Both the position numbers and the translations under genes were made by a program. The notes beneath the pieces were generated by a model. The model was not told the DNA's origin, ran no database searches, and was given only the letters and a program-made list of their open reading frames with translations. From Pseudomonas sp. GD03919 (GTDB lineage Bacteria; Pseudomonadota; Gammaproteobacteria; Pseudomonadales; Pseudomonadaceae), in NCBI RefSeq assembly GCF_029814935.1, contig NZ_CP104582.1, forward strand, positions 496,001 through 560,000: a stretch of 64,000 nucleotides of DNA, given 5' to 3'. Positions 1 through 8,946 of the stretch are shown piece after piece (within the stretch, counting starts at the first letter, position 1; every line of letters begins with the position of its first letter).

Positions 1-1003
1 ATGCACCAAACACCACGGCAGATGGAAGCGTCCTAAAACTGCCTGGGCTCGATAGATTAGCCTGGAATTTTAAGACCTCTATTAAATCGCTTACTGGCGG
101 GGCAGGGATTCCAAGCTCATGCAGTCTTCCCATGCTATAAATAGATGCTTTATATCCATTAAAGGCAGTCGGTGTAATAGTTTTCCTTTCTCCCGTCGTT
201 ACTCGGACAGGCGGGTACTCACGTCTGAAGTCGGAGGCGGACTTGTAATAAGTTAAAATGTTTATAACTGATTTTGTTTCTGATTTTCCCTTGAGTGTTT
301 TTTTATATATCACCTCTGATAGCATGGCTGAGTTGGGTGAGTTCCACCTTTGGTTCCCTTTCCTGTAATAGCCTTTAAGATAAAGAGCTGCGCGGATATT
401 TGGAATTAGGTGAAGTTCTACATCCAGTTCATTTTCGTCCTCTTGGTCTGGGGTCACTATCTGCATTTCTGGTATGGCATCTAAAGTTTTACTGATCAGG
501 TTTTGATCTATGGATTCAAGAAGTTCCAAACAGTAGGATGACATCCGTTTGCGCCACCCATACACTGACTCAGATGTGTCCGGGTGATAGGTGAGCGTGG
601 TTAATATTGACTTAAGGTTGTTCGAGGAAAGTCCAGCCAGCCCATAAGTGGAAAACTCATACTCGGCCGAATGCAGAAGCAAATAATCAATTACATGTAC
701 TGCTCTTGCAAAATTGATTGCTTGAGATTTAATTGAGTTGGAATCTGCGCCGCCACCAGCAACCTTCTCTGTAGCTGAGGTGAGCATGTATTTTAGGCCA
801 GCAAGCAGATCGTTATTCTTTCTGTCTGTAAGAATACTTCCGTCATCAAGATCTACGCTCCAGTTGAGTGTTTTGTCGCGCTTATAGTCGAAGTTGTAGT
901 GCCATACGTTGTCGTGAAAGCTACTCTTAAGCCAGTCTGCTCTTTGTAGCTTGCACTTGGAATCCACAAAGAAAGGGTTCAAAAAATTAAGCTCGTGCGG
1001 CAT
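1..1003 (-). CDS. Partial protein of a recombinase operon, function unknown
   Basis: The frame is open on the minus strand from ATG at 1003 to the window edge: at least 334 codons with no stop, starting MPHELNFLNPFFVDSKCK. The ATG lies 14 nt inside the end of the upstream recombinase-like gene (whose stop codon is 987-989), so the two are very likely translated as one operon. The DNA is AT-rich compared with the neighbouring hrpB fragment, like other mobile genes here. I recognise no catalytic motif in the visible part. Position and overlap suggest an accessory protein or further recombinase of the same element, which is an inference. The C-terminus is outside the window. Confidence 0.7.
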   Translation of the reverse strand, partial: MPHELNFLNPFFVDSKCKLQRADWLKSSFHDNVWHYNFDYKRDKTLNWSVDLDDGSILTDRKNNDLLAGLKYMLTSATEKVAGGGADSNSIKSQAINFARAVHVIDYLLLHSAEYEFSTYGLAGLSSNNLKSILTTLTYHPDTSESVYGWRKRMSSYCLELLESIDQNLISKTLDAIPEMQIVTPDQEDENELDVELHLIPNIRAALYLKGYYRKGNQRWNSPNSAMLSEVIYKKTLKGKSETKSVINILTYYKSASDFRREYPPVRVTTGERKTITPTAFNGYKASIYSMGRLHELGIPAPPVSDLIEVLKFQANLSSPGSFRTLPSAVVFGA

Positions 1004-3290
1004 TTCCATAAATGAGTGACTCCATTTTTTTAGGGTTGCAGTGCGAAAGTGCATCGGAGAGATGTTGCTTAAGCAAATAATCATTCCCTCTATTAATTTC
1101 TTCCACTACTGCCCTTGAAAGGTCGGCCCAATAAGTTGCACGGCCACATACTTTTTCGGGGCTTGAAGCCATATCCACTGCTTTTTCTAAGGAGATAAGT
1201 GCTGTCATTATTCCTGGGTCAATCGAAATCAGCACTTGTTTAACCCCGAGGCTGGTGCTTTTTTCTTTTTCAGCCGATGTGTGTTCTGGATCGCTAAGGT
1301 GATGTGGGATGTCTTTCAGTGCGTGGTTGGTAAGAAAGTTATGCAGCTCTTCCATGTTGGAAAAATTAGCTGCTTCCAATAGGTATGGGCTATCTTTCAT
1401 GGCTTCGCAAATAAAGCCACGCTGAAAGATGCGAATCCATCTTGTTTGGAAAAATGCCAATATAGCCTCTGGTAGATATCTTTTCATAAGTAGCGTGTCA
1501 TATCTGGCGTGACCAAGGGCTTTGGCCATCTCTGTTACGCTTTTTGTTTTCAGGTATACCAAAACTCCTGAGGAGGCTCTTAGTGTGGTAAGGGATACCC
1601 TTGTCAGAAATTTTACGAGTTCTTCTTCTCTGCGATGTGTATAGGGCTCGAATTGTTCTTTTAATATTTTCAGTGCATTCTTCTTGCTTTTAAAGTTTGA
1701 TAGGTTCCACCCAGGGAGTCCGGCGCTCATTGGGTAGGAGAAACCAAGTCCGCACGTAATAAATAGCTCTTGCCAAGTATCATCACCATTCGCCCGCAGG
1801 AAATCTCTAAGCGGCTTGGTTATTTCAATTACCTGCTCAATGAGGAGTGTGGTGGTTTCATTCAGTTTGATTTTTTGCTCAGAAAGCCTGCTGCCTCTTC
1901 TATCTTTAAATCCGATCAGCCAGTTTCCATCTGTTTCCGACTTCCTGAAACCGATGTAATCACCATTTGCATCATGTAAGATCAATTTCTTCAGAAAGCT
2001 TGGAGTGATCTCGGCGTGCTCGATAGTTAGAAGGCATTGAAATGGGAATAATCTTTCCGCTGTCGGAAGACCAAGAGTCTCTGCAATGTGCGGTTTAGGG
2101 GATCTACCGCCATATCGGTTACTTAAGTAATTCGAGTCAATTTTAAATCCGTCTCGCTCGAATGTAGCGAATACATTTTCAACACCCATTTTCTCTAATG
2201 TTGACATGCTTGCGCCAGACTGGATGGGTGTTCCTTGTTGGGCTAGCAGCTTTCTGCGCTTTACATGGGCGTAGGTTTTTTCGCACTGGGCAGCCGCCCA
2301 CCTCTTAACTGTATTTAGATCTGATTCTATGTCCTTAAATAATACCTCAATGGTTTCCGAGTCTGTAAGATGCAGCGGTATTGAAGTAAGTAGTTTTTCA
2401 TGGACCTCGATGCCTTCTTCGTTTACCCTCGTTCTAGACGGCGTTCCAAGCGTTTTCCTTTGAGTCGGCTTAGGCAGCCGGCCGTCAAATGGAACTGCCC
2501 ATACATTGCTATCGAGAAACGCCTCTTCCAGATTCGATATCGTTCGATTCCATGAGCTGATTTTGGCATTGATGTTGAGTTTTCGGTGATGTGCATCCAT
2601 GAAGCTTTCTTTCATGAAGCTCAAGAAGAACTGCTTTATCAATATTGGATGGTAGAATGTCATCCTCGGCCAGTCTTGCGCGTTTTCACTAAGGAATTTA
2701 ATAAGCCTGTTGATTTCAGTGAGGCTCGATCTCGCCTGCTTCTCATAGAACAAGCGGATATTTTCATAAAACTCTTCAGTGAAATCTTTTCCATGGGAAT
2801 TCCAAAGCATCGGCAATGCAATGAAGGAGATTTGTCCTTTTTTGTCCACAATATCCCAACAGTTCCAATACCGGATGGTGGAGGGATCAAGTAGCGGTAT
2901 GTTCTCACCCCAATTGTTTGGATAGCTTTCCTTTATCCAGTTGTCGTAGCTGATTGTCGCGAGCCAAGGTGATCCGATATCCATTTTTTCAAAGGCTCTA
3001 AGCAGAATCCGCGCATATACCCGCCGTGATTCCAGCTTTGCCCTTACAAAGTCCTCCCCAGCTAGGGCCTCTAGAAATCCCCGCAAGATTTGTGCAAATG
3101 CCTCGCTTGCGAGGCTGCTGAGTGTGACGTAGGTATCGTTGAGGTGGCAGTAGCATTCCAGCAGCTTCATGGCCACATCAGGTGATGCGATATCTCCCTC
3201 CGAGCAGAGCTCAATTTTTGCGACCACCTCGGGGGAAAGCATTTGGTACGGGTAGTTGGAAAGCGCGAAGGTGTTTTTGATGATTGTCAA
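987..3290 (-). CDS. Degenerate tyrosine-recombinase-like protein (767 aa)
   Basis: This large protein resembles the oversized tyrosine recombinases of multi-recombinase islands. Near residues 580-620 it has a C-terminal recombinase signature: LRASSGV, then ALGHARYDTLLMKRYLP, which holds a His and a candidate nucleophilic Tyr in the usual spacing. The first catalytic Arg region is not obvious and the HxxR box reads TTLR, so it may be a non-catalytic partner. The listed start is TTG at 3290; an ATG at residue 17 is an alternative. The gene begins about 90 nt from the point where hrpB homology resumes and reads away from it, as integrase genes do beside attachment sites. It overlaps the next gene leftwards. 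The AT-rich base composition supports transfer. Confidence 0.65.
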   Translation of the reverse strand: MTIIKNTFALSNYPYQMLSPEVVAKIELCSEGDIASPDVAMKLLECYCHLNDTYVTLSSLASEAFAQILRGFLEALAGEDFVRAKLESRRVYARILLRAFEKMDIGSPWLATISYDNWIKESYPNNWGENIPLLDPSTIRYWNCWDIVDKKGQISFIALPMLWNSHGKDFTEEFYENIRLFYEKQARSSLTEINRLIKFLSENAQDWPRMTFYHPILIKQFFLSFMKESFMDAHHRKLNINAKISSWNRTISNLEEAFLDSNVWAVPFDGRLPKPTQRKTLGTPSRTRVNEEGIEVHEKLLTSIPLHLTDSETIEVLFKDIESDLNTVKRWAAAQCEKTYAHVKRRKLLAQQGTPIQSGASMSTLEKMGVENVFATFERDGFKIDSNYLSNRYGGRSPKPHIAETLGLPTAERLFPFQCLLTIEHAEITPSFLKKLILHDANGDYIGFRKSETDGNWLIGFKDRRGSRLSEQKIKLNETTTLLIEQVIEITKPLRDFLRANGDDTWQELFITCGLGFSYPMSAGLPGWNLSNFKSKKNALKILKEQFEPYTHRREEELVKFLTRVSLTTLRASSGVLVYLKTKSVTEMAKALGHARYDTLLMKRYLPEAILAFFQTRWIRIFQRGFICEAMKDSPYLLEAANFSNMEELHNFLTNHALKDIPHHLSDPEHTSAEKEKSTSLGVKQVLISIDPGIMTALISLEKAVDMASSPEKVCGRATYWADLSRAVVEEINRGNDYLLKQHLSDALSHCNPKKMESLIYGNAARA

Positions 3291-3382
3291 AATTTCTTGG
3301 CCTTATTTTTCTGCTAGAAACTGCTCTAGTACGCTAGTTCATGAGATTTTTACAGGATCATGCGAATAGTAATGTATATCAG
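3291..3382. other. Right boundary of the left element inside hrpB (attachment-site candidate)
   Basis: HrpB homology begins abruptly at about 3380, with residues RSLDADLAL, just after the position of the DEFH helicase box. The preceding 90 nt are AT-rich, contain two GCTAG motifs and a CTCTAG, and lie in front of the recombinase operon. This places an element end within the hrpB reading frame. The exact crossover cannot be fixed without the left end, which lies outside the window. Confidence 0.55.
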
Positions 3383-5499
3383 CGCAGCCTGGATGCCGAC
3401 CTGGCCCTGGCGCTGACGCTCAATGGCCGCGCCATGTTCCGCGGCGCAGACAGTGGCGAGGCGCCGCTCAAGGTGCTGTTGATGTCGGCCACGCTGGAAG
3501 GCGAGCGCCTGGCCGCGCTGCTGGATGAGGCGCCGGTGCTGCGCAGCGAAGGGCGCATGTTCCCGGTAGATATCCGCTGGGGGCGCCGTTCCAGGCAGGC
3601 GAGTGGATCGAACCGCGCGTGCTGCAGACGCTGCAGCAGGCGTTGGCTGATGAATCCGGCAGCCTGCTGGTGTTCCTGCCGGGCCAGGCCGAGATTCGCC
3701 GCGTGGCCGAGCAGTTGCAGGAGGCGCTCGGCAATCGGCCGGATGTGCTGGTCTGCCCGCTGCACGGCGAACTGGACCTGGCTGCCCAGCGTGCGGCCAT
3801 CGAGCCGGCTCCGGCAGGCAAACGCAAGGTGGTGCTGGCGACCAATATCGCCGAGACCAGCCTGACCATCGACGGTGTGCGCGTGGTCATCGATGCCGGC
3901 CTGGCGCGGGTGCCGCGCTTCGACCCGGCCAGCGGCATGACCCGCCTCGACACTCAACGTATCTCCCGCGCTTCGGCCACTCAACGTGCCGGTCGTGCTG
4001 GGCGCCTGGAGCCGGGCGTCTGCTACCGCTTGTGGTCGCAGGCGCAGCACGAACAGCTCAGCGCCTATTCCAGTGCGGAAATCCTGCAGGCCGATCTGGC
4101 CGGCCTGGCCCTGCAACTGCTGCGCTGGGGCGTGACGCCGCAGGAGCTGAGCTGGCTCGATGTGCCACCGCCAGCAGCATATGCCCAGGCGTTGGATCTG
4201 CTCGACCGCCTCGGCGCGCTGGACGAGCGTGGCGCACTCAATGCCCACGGCCAGGCCATGGCCGAACTGCCCAGCCATCCGCGCATCGCCCATTTGCTGC
4301 TGCGCGGCCAGGCGCTGGGCCTCGGTACGCTGGCCTGCGACCTGGCGGCGTTGCTGTCGGAACGCGATATTCTGCGCGGCGGTGGCGCTGATCTGCAGGG
4401 TCGCCTGGCCCTGCTCAGTGGCGAAAGCCGCGCCACTCGCTCGGCCCAAGGCGGCGTGCAGCGTGCGCGGCAACTGGCGAAACAGTTTCACGGGCTGATC
4501 AGGCATCGTCCGGTGACTCAGGCGGTGAGCGACCCCGAGCACCCACGCTGGCTCGGCTGCCTGCTGGCTTTCGCCTACCCGGATCGCATCGCCCAGCAGC
4601 GCCGCGCTGGTGGCGCCGACTATCGCCTGGCCAATGGCCGCGCCGCGCAGTTTGCTGAAAGTGATGCGCTGATGAAGCACGAATGGCTGGTGGTGGCCGA
4701 CCTGGGCAGCCGTCAGGGCCAGCGCGAGGAACGCATCTATCTCGCCGCCGATCTTGACCCGGCACTGTTCGAGCACGAACTGGCCGAGCAGGTACGGGCC
4801 GTGGAGGTGCTCGATTGGGATGAGCGCGAAGGCGTGCTGCGTGCCGAGCGTCAGCGCAAGGTTGGTGAGTTGCTGCTCGAGCGCCAGGCGCTGGCAACCC
4901 TGGATGCAGACAGCCGCTGTCGGGCGCTGGTCGGTCTGGTGCGGCGCAAGGGGTTGCAATTGCTGCCCTGGACGCCCGAACTGCGTCAGTGGCAGGCGCG
5001 CGTGGCGTTGCTGCGCGAGCTGGATTTGCAACAGCAGGGACACAGCGACTGGCCGGACTTGTCGGATGCCGCGCTGCTGGACAGCCTCGAACACTGGCTG
5101 ACGCCCTTCCTGAGCAAGGTCAATCGCCTCAGCCATTTTGCAGGCCTCGATCTGCCGTCGATCCTGCAGACGCTGCTGCCCTGGCCGCTGCCGCAACGCC
5201 TTGACGAGTTGGCGCCGCGCGCACTGAGCGTGCCGTCCGGCTCGCGCATCGCCATCGACTACACGGAAAACCCGCCGGTGCTCGCCGTGCGCCTGCAGGA
5301 GCTGTTCGGCCTGGCCGCGACGCCGCGCATCGCCGGCGGACGCCTCGGCCTCAAGCTGCATTTGCTGTCACCGGCCCGCCGCCCGGTGCAGGTGACCCAG
5401 GATCTGGCCAGTTTCTGGGCCAATACCTACGCCGAGGTGAAGAAGGATTTGAAAGGCCGCTATCCGAAGCCACCATGTAACGTTCACCGAGCTGCTTGA
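3380..5499 (+). pseudogene. hrpB: hrpB fragment, ATP-dependent helicase (5' end lost, frameshifted)
   Basis: This is the original-looking, GC-rich copy of the DEAH-type helicase HrpB. It retains motif III (LLMSATLEG), motif V (ATNIAETSLTIDG), motif VI (QRAGRAGR) and the HrpB C-terminal region, but lacks about the first 145 residues, including motifs I and II. A one-base deletion near 3584-3587 shifts the frame from the one open at 3341 to the one continuing to 5499, so no helicase can be made. Homology to the complete copy at 11499 ends at GRYPK (about 5475); the last residues, PPCNVHRAA, come from the adjoining element. It is flanked on both sides by recombinase operons reading away from it. 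Protein similarity to the second copy is high while synonymous positions differ widely. Confidence 0.88.
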
Positions 5500-5564
5500 T
5501 CACGCAACGTTGATTGGTTGACTTGGCTATTTTAATCTTCACTTAGAATCGGAGAGGTGTTCTG
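5460..5564. other. Left end of the four-gene recombinase island in the 3' end of hrpB
   Basis: HrpB homology stops after the codons for RYPK at about 5475. The complete hrpB copy continues there with HWWPEDP, whereas this copy runs into unrelated AT-rich DNA. The junction sequences share TATCC-N-AA-N-C, a plausible crossover core. The 85 nt before the first recombinase gene contain the hexamer AACGTT twice, about 30 bp apart, candidate recombinase-binding sites. A GGAGAGG ribosome site at 5551 serves the GTG start at 5565. Confidence 0.55.
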
Positions 5565-7055
5565 GTGGCAGCGTTCGAAAACCCCGCTCACAGAGGGCGG
5601 TTGGTTGTAATTCCTCAGGTCAACGAAGCCTTTGCTGACCTACATTTTAATCAGCAGCCAAATGGCTCATTACCTATCACGATAAATGGTATTGAAGCGT
5701 CGGTTCAGGGCTATCAAGTTAACGAAGCTCTTAGTGATTCAGTCTCTAGTAGCGTTTATAACCTCCCTTTTCTGTTTCACCGCAATGGTGAACCTTGGGT
5801 GGAAGCAAACTCATACATACTTTATCTCGTAAAAGATAAGCACCCTCAAAATCGCCCTACAGACGACGCTAGGCGTAAAGCTAGTCGCTTGCTTGATTAT
5901 TTATTGTTCTGCGAAAGTAATGATATTGACTGGCTTGATTTCTCAGGTAGACGGTTAACGCAGCGGCCAACCTATCGATATCACCGTTATCTAATAGACA
6001 TGCCGGGCCGTGGAGAACGCGTCGCTAACCAGTATACCGGTGTTGTCTATAATTTTTATAAATTCGTGTCGCAGTATTGGCATGATTTGGATATGTCTCG
6101 TGTTGATACCGTTCGCGAGATTAGTGTCCATGTCAATGGGGACTATGGGCTATCTAAGTACATAAAGGTAGAGAAGAGAAGTCAGACGCAGCCCTACAAC
6201 CGGAAAAGAAATATTCCGTTGGGTTTTGTGGATGATGAAGGTGAAAGTCTTCGCCCTCTGACGAATGTGCAACTGGCAGAACTATTAAAAATTATTGAGT
6301 TAGACAGCTGGAGTGCACAGGAGCGGCTTATCATTCTCTTTGCAGTGATGACTGGTGCCAGAAAGCAAACGGTTTTGACGCTGCGGGTGAAGCATGTAAA
6401 GGCTTTGATGGATGGTTTTCTTCAGTCGGATGGGACCTATTTATTAAAGGCAGGCCCAAAAACGGATATCGATACGAAGAATAGTAAGCCTCAAACCTTG
6501 TATGTCCCTAAGCAATTGGCGGAAGATCTACTTACGTATGTCGAAAGTCCGTATGCTAAAAGAAGACGTAGGAAGTTTCAGGCTGCTTATGCATTAAAGT
6601 ATCCGGAACTTGATGTTATGGCAGAAGATGATGTCTACGTGTTTCTGTCCGAGCAGAATAACTGCTATTACATGGCGTCTACAGATCCTAGGTATTGTTA
6701 TGCTAAAACAAGACCAGTGGGGCAGGTGACTGATACTCTTAAAAAGAAGATTCTGCAAAGTTCTTCTCCTGAGTTTTCAAGAGATTTTACTTACCACTGG
6801 CTTCGAGCGACCTTTGCTTACCAAATGTATCAACGTCTAACTCCACGTCTAAAGGATGGAGGTCTGCAGCCTGGTGATGAGATTTCAATAATTCAATCTC
6901 GCATGCATCATGAAAGACGTGAGACTACTGAGAACTATTTGAAGCTATTTACGATTATTCCTGAAAAGATTCGCGCTCAGGAGGAATATGAAAATGAGCT
7001 TTTCAAGCTATCTGCGTATAGTGATTTGATTTTGGGTGATGATGATGCCCGGTGA
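5565..7055 (+). CDS. ginA: Tyrosine recombinase, first gene of a GInt-like integration module
   Basis: Site-specific tyrosine recombinase of 496 aa. The visible catalytic set is Arg266 in TGARKQT, His411 and Arg414 in HWLRA, His449 in RMHHERRET and the candidate nucleophile Tyr458 in TENYLKLF. It is therefore the best candidate for an active strand-cleaving subunit. The start is GTG at 5565, preceded by GGAGAGG. It lies about 90 nt from the hrpB junction and heads four tightly packed genes, the arrangement described for ginABCD of GInt islands. The symbol rests on gene order and size, not on a database match; a Tn554-like tnpA is the alternative description. Codon use is far more AT-rich than the hrpB fragment. 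Confidence 0.72.
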   Translation: MAAFENPAHRGRLVVIPQVNEAFADLHFNQQPNGSLPITINGIEASVQGYQVNEALSDSVSSSVYNLPFLFHRNGEPWVEANSYILYLVKDKHPQNRPTDDARRKASRLLDYLLFCESNDIDWLDFSGRRLTQRPTYRYHRYLIDMPGRGERVANQYTGVVYNFYKFVSQYWHDLDMSRVDTVREISVHVNGDYGLSKYIKVEKRSQTQPYNRKRNIPLGFVDDEGESLRPLTNVQLAELLKIIELDSWSAQERLIILFAVMTGARKQTVLTLRVKHVKALMDGFLQSDGTYLLKAGPKTDIDTKNSKPQTLYVPKQLAEDLLTYVESPYAKRRRRKFQAAYALKYPELDVMAEDDVYVFLSEQNNCYYMASTDPRYCYAKTRPVGQVTDTLKKKILQSSSPEFSRDFTYHWLRATFAYQMYQRLTPRLKDGGLQPGDEISIIQSRMHHERRETTENYLKLFTIIPEKIRAQEEYENELFKLSAYSDLILGDDDAR

Positions 7056-8946
7056 GCTGCGGCCAAGGAAAGTTCAGGTTGTTGAGCTGTCGTATATGGA
7101 GGCTCATGATGAGATCCTTCATCCAGAGTTTCTTGCGCTAAAATTATCAACGCGAGTAAGTCCGTTAGATATTGGTGTTTATGCATATGCAGTTCGTGTA
7201 AAAGTCAATGCGCGCAGCGGCTCTTACTTGGTAGATGAAAGCTCGCTTATACCAAGCCGTAGAAAGATGATTGTTTCGCTTTTGGATAAGTTCTGGTTGT
7301 CGGGTGTGGGGCACAGTAGCATCGAGACCGATATTAAGAACTTCGATTATGCTATTGGTTGGTGCGATGCAAATGGGCATGGCCGTATTTTCTGTGATTC
7401 TGAGTCTGCCAGAATTGCTTATATGGATTTTTCAAATCATCTATATCAGGAGGTTCTTAAGGCCAATGGGATGGCCCCCTTAACCTGTCAATCACGTCAG
7501 GCCATATTGAGGCGTGTATTGGAATTACAATTTCCTGATGTGCATGCATACATTGTTGCGGGAATCCCTCCCATAAAACATAGGAGAGAAGGTTTAGATC
7601 CGCCTGGAGATGAGGAGGTAAAGAAGTATATTGATATCTCTTTAAATATTGCACTTTCCTTTTCTAGATTTCTGGTTGATTTTTCCCCTTTCCCGCTTAG
7701 GTTCGAAACTGCTGAATATCATACATATATTTTTCCAGGTACCGGTAAATATATAACGCCTTATACGGAAGGTGGTCATGGCTTTTCTGCTTATAACTAT
7801 AAGGAAGGTCGGATTTTAACGATTTCTGAATTGAAAATGGCAAAGCCTGGTACGCGATTGGCGGATATTCGTGAAACTCTAGCTAGGGCCCAGCGACTGC
7901 TTGACGATGTTAACGCTTATTCACACCATCAGTTTAGGATGCGCCTGGCTGCTCTGGCTATGAAAGCGTATGCGTGTTTGATTAATTTGGTCGTGGGAGC
8001 TAATTCTGGTGAGGTAATTCAATTTTTATACGATGATGCAGTTGAGCTTGTGAAGTCGCCATTAAAAAATGAACTTTCGGCGATCAAGCTTAGAGCAAAG
8101 GGTTTGGAGGTTACTTACTCAGTAGGGCGAGGGCCTGGTATGAGGCTGCTGCGTGAGTATTTTAAGTTCCGTGATTGGGTCCTCATGGGGCGAAAGTGCG
8201 ATTATCTTTTCTTTCATGTGCTTGATGGGCGCGGGCTCCCTTCTGATAATTTCTCGCCGCTTGAGACTAATTTCTCGACGAAATTCTATAATAAACTTCA
8301 AGGTGTGTTTGTTCCGAAGGCTTCAAAGAATATACCGCCGCTACTAATTCGAAAATACAAAAGCTTGGCACTTCACCAGTTGAAGCACTCTCCTCTTCTG
8401 GTGAGTGCGATCATGAATCATAGTGAGCATACTAATGCTCAGTCATATTCGGGAATAACGGTTAAAGATCAGAAGTCGGAGATTGGAAGTTATTGGGCTG
8501 CTGTGAAAGGCGCTGCGGAGAGAGCCAGGAAAAATACACAGGCGACCGGGGTGTCAATTGCGGTTGGTCATTGTGATGAAATAAACAGTCCAAGTAAAGA
8601 TATAACTGTTGTGGCAATTGAGCCGGATTGCAAAAAACAGTATGGCTGTTTGTTTTGTATTCACTACCTTGTCCACTCTGATGAGGCTGACATACATAAG
8701 CTCATCAGCTTTCAGTATGTTATTGAGGTCATCAGGGCGAATGCTCCTAACTTTGAATTTTCTGAGGATACGTTCAGGGATGTTGCTATTCGCATAAATG
8801 CTATATTGGAGGCGGTTTCGCAGAGGTCGGAGGCTTCGGCCGAGTTGGTTGTTTCGATAAGGGAAAAAGTATTTGATTTGGGTATTCTCACGCCATTTTG
8901 GGAACGGCGCCTGCAGCGTTATGAAAAGATGGGGATATACATCTAA
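7036..8946 (+). CDS. ginB: Large recombinase-like protein lacking the canonical first Arg
   Basis: Second gene of the module, 636 aa. The C-terminal third has tyrosine-recombinase character: VVGANSGEVIQF aligns where TGxRxxE is expected but has no Arg, and KSLALHQLKHSPLLVSAIMNH followed by SEHTNAQSYSG supplies His and a candidate Tyr. It may act as a structural or regulatory partner of the neighbouring recombinases, as inferred for multi-recombinase elements. There are four successive in-frame ATGs at 7036-7047, all overlapping the end of the first gene, so the exact start is uncertain. A Cys pair sits in DCKKQYGCLFCIHYL near residue 540, perhaps a small metal-binding site. It overlaps the next gene by one base. 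Confidence 0.65.
   Translation: MMMMPGELRPRKVQVVELSYMEAHDEILHPEFLALKLSTRVSPLDIGVYAYAVRVKVNARSGSYLVDESSLIPSRRKMIVSLLDKFWLSGVGHSSIETDIKNFDYAIGWCDANGHGRIFCDSESARIAYMDFSNHLYQEVLKANGMAPLTCQSRQAILRRVLELQFPDVHAYIVAGIPPIKHRREGLDPPGDEEVKKYIDISLNIALSFSRFLVDFSPFPLRFETAEYHTYIFPGTGKYITPYTEGGHGFSAYNYKEGRILTISELKMAKPGTRLADIRETLARAQRLLDDVNAYSHHQFRMRLAALAMKAYACLINLVVGANSGEVIQFLYDDAVELVKSPLKNELSAIKLRAKGLEVTYSVGRGPGMRLLREYFKFRDWVLMGRKCDYLFFHVLDGRGLPSDNFSPLETNFSTKFYNKLQGVFVPKASKNIPPLLIRKYKSLALHQLKHSPLLVSAIMNHSEHTNAQSYSGITVKDQKSEIGSYWAAVKGAAERARKNTQATGVSIAVGHCDEINSPSKDITVVAIEPDCKKQYGCLFCIHYLVHSDEADIHKLISFQYVIEVIRANAPNFEFSEDTFRDVAIRINAILEAVSQRSEASAELVVSIREKVFDLGILTPFWERRLQRYEKMGIYI

Noticed and set aside
3379..5361. 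Long minus-strand open frame (660 codons) opposite the hrpB fragment
   Set aside because: Composition is Gln/Arg/Ala-rich shadow coding caused by high GC at third positions; no ribosome site, and the plus strand has clear helicase motifs.
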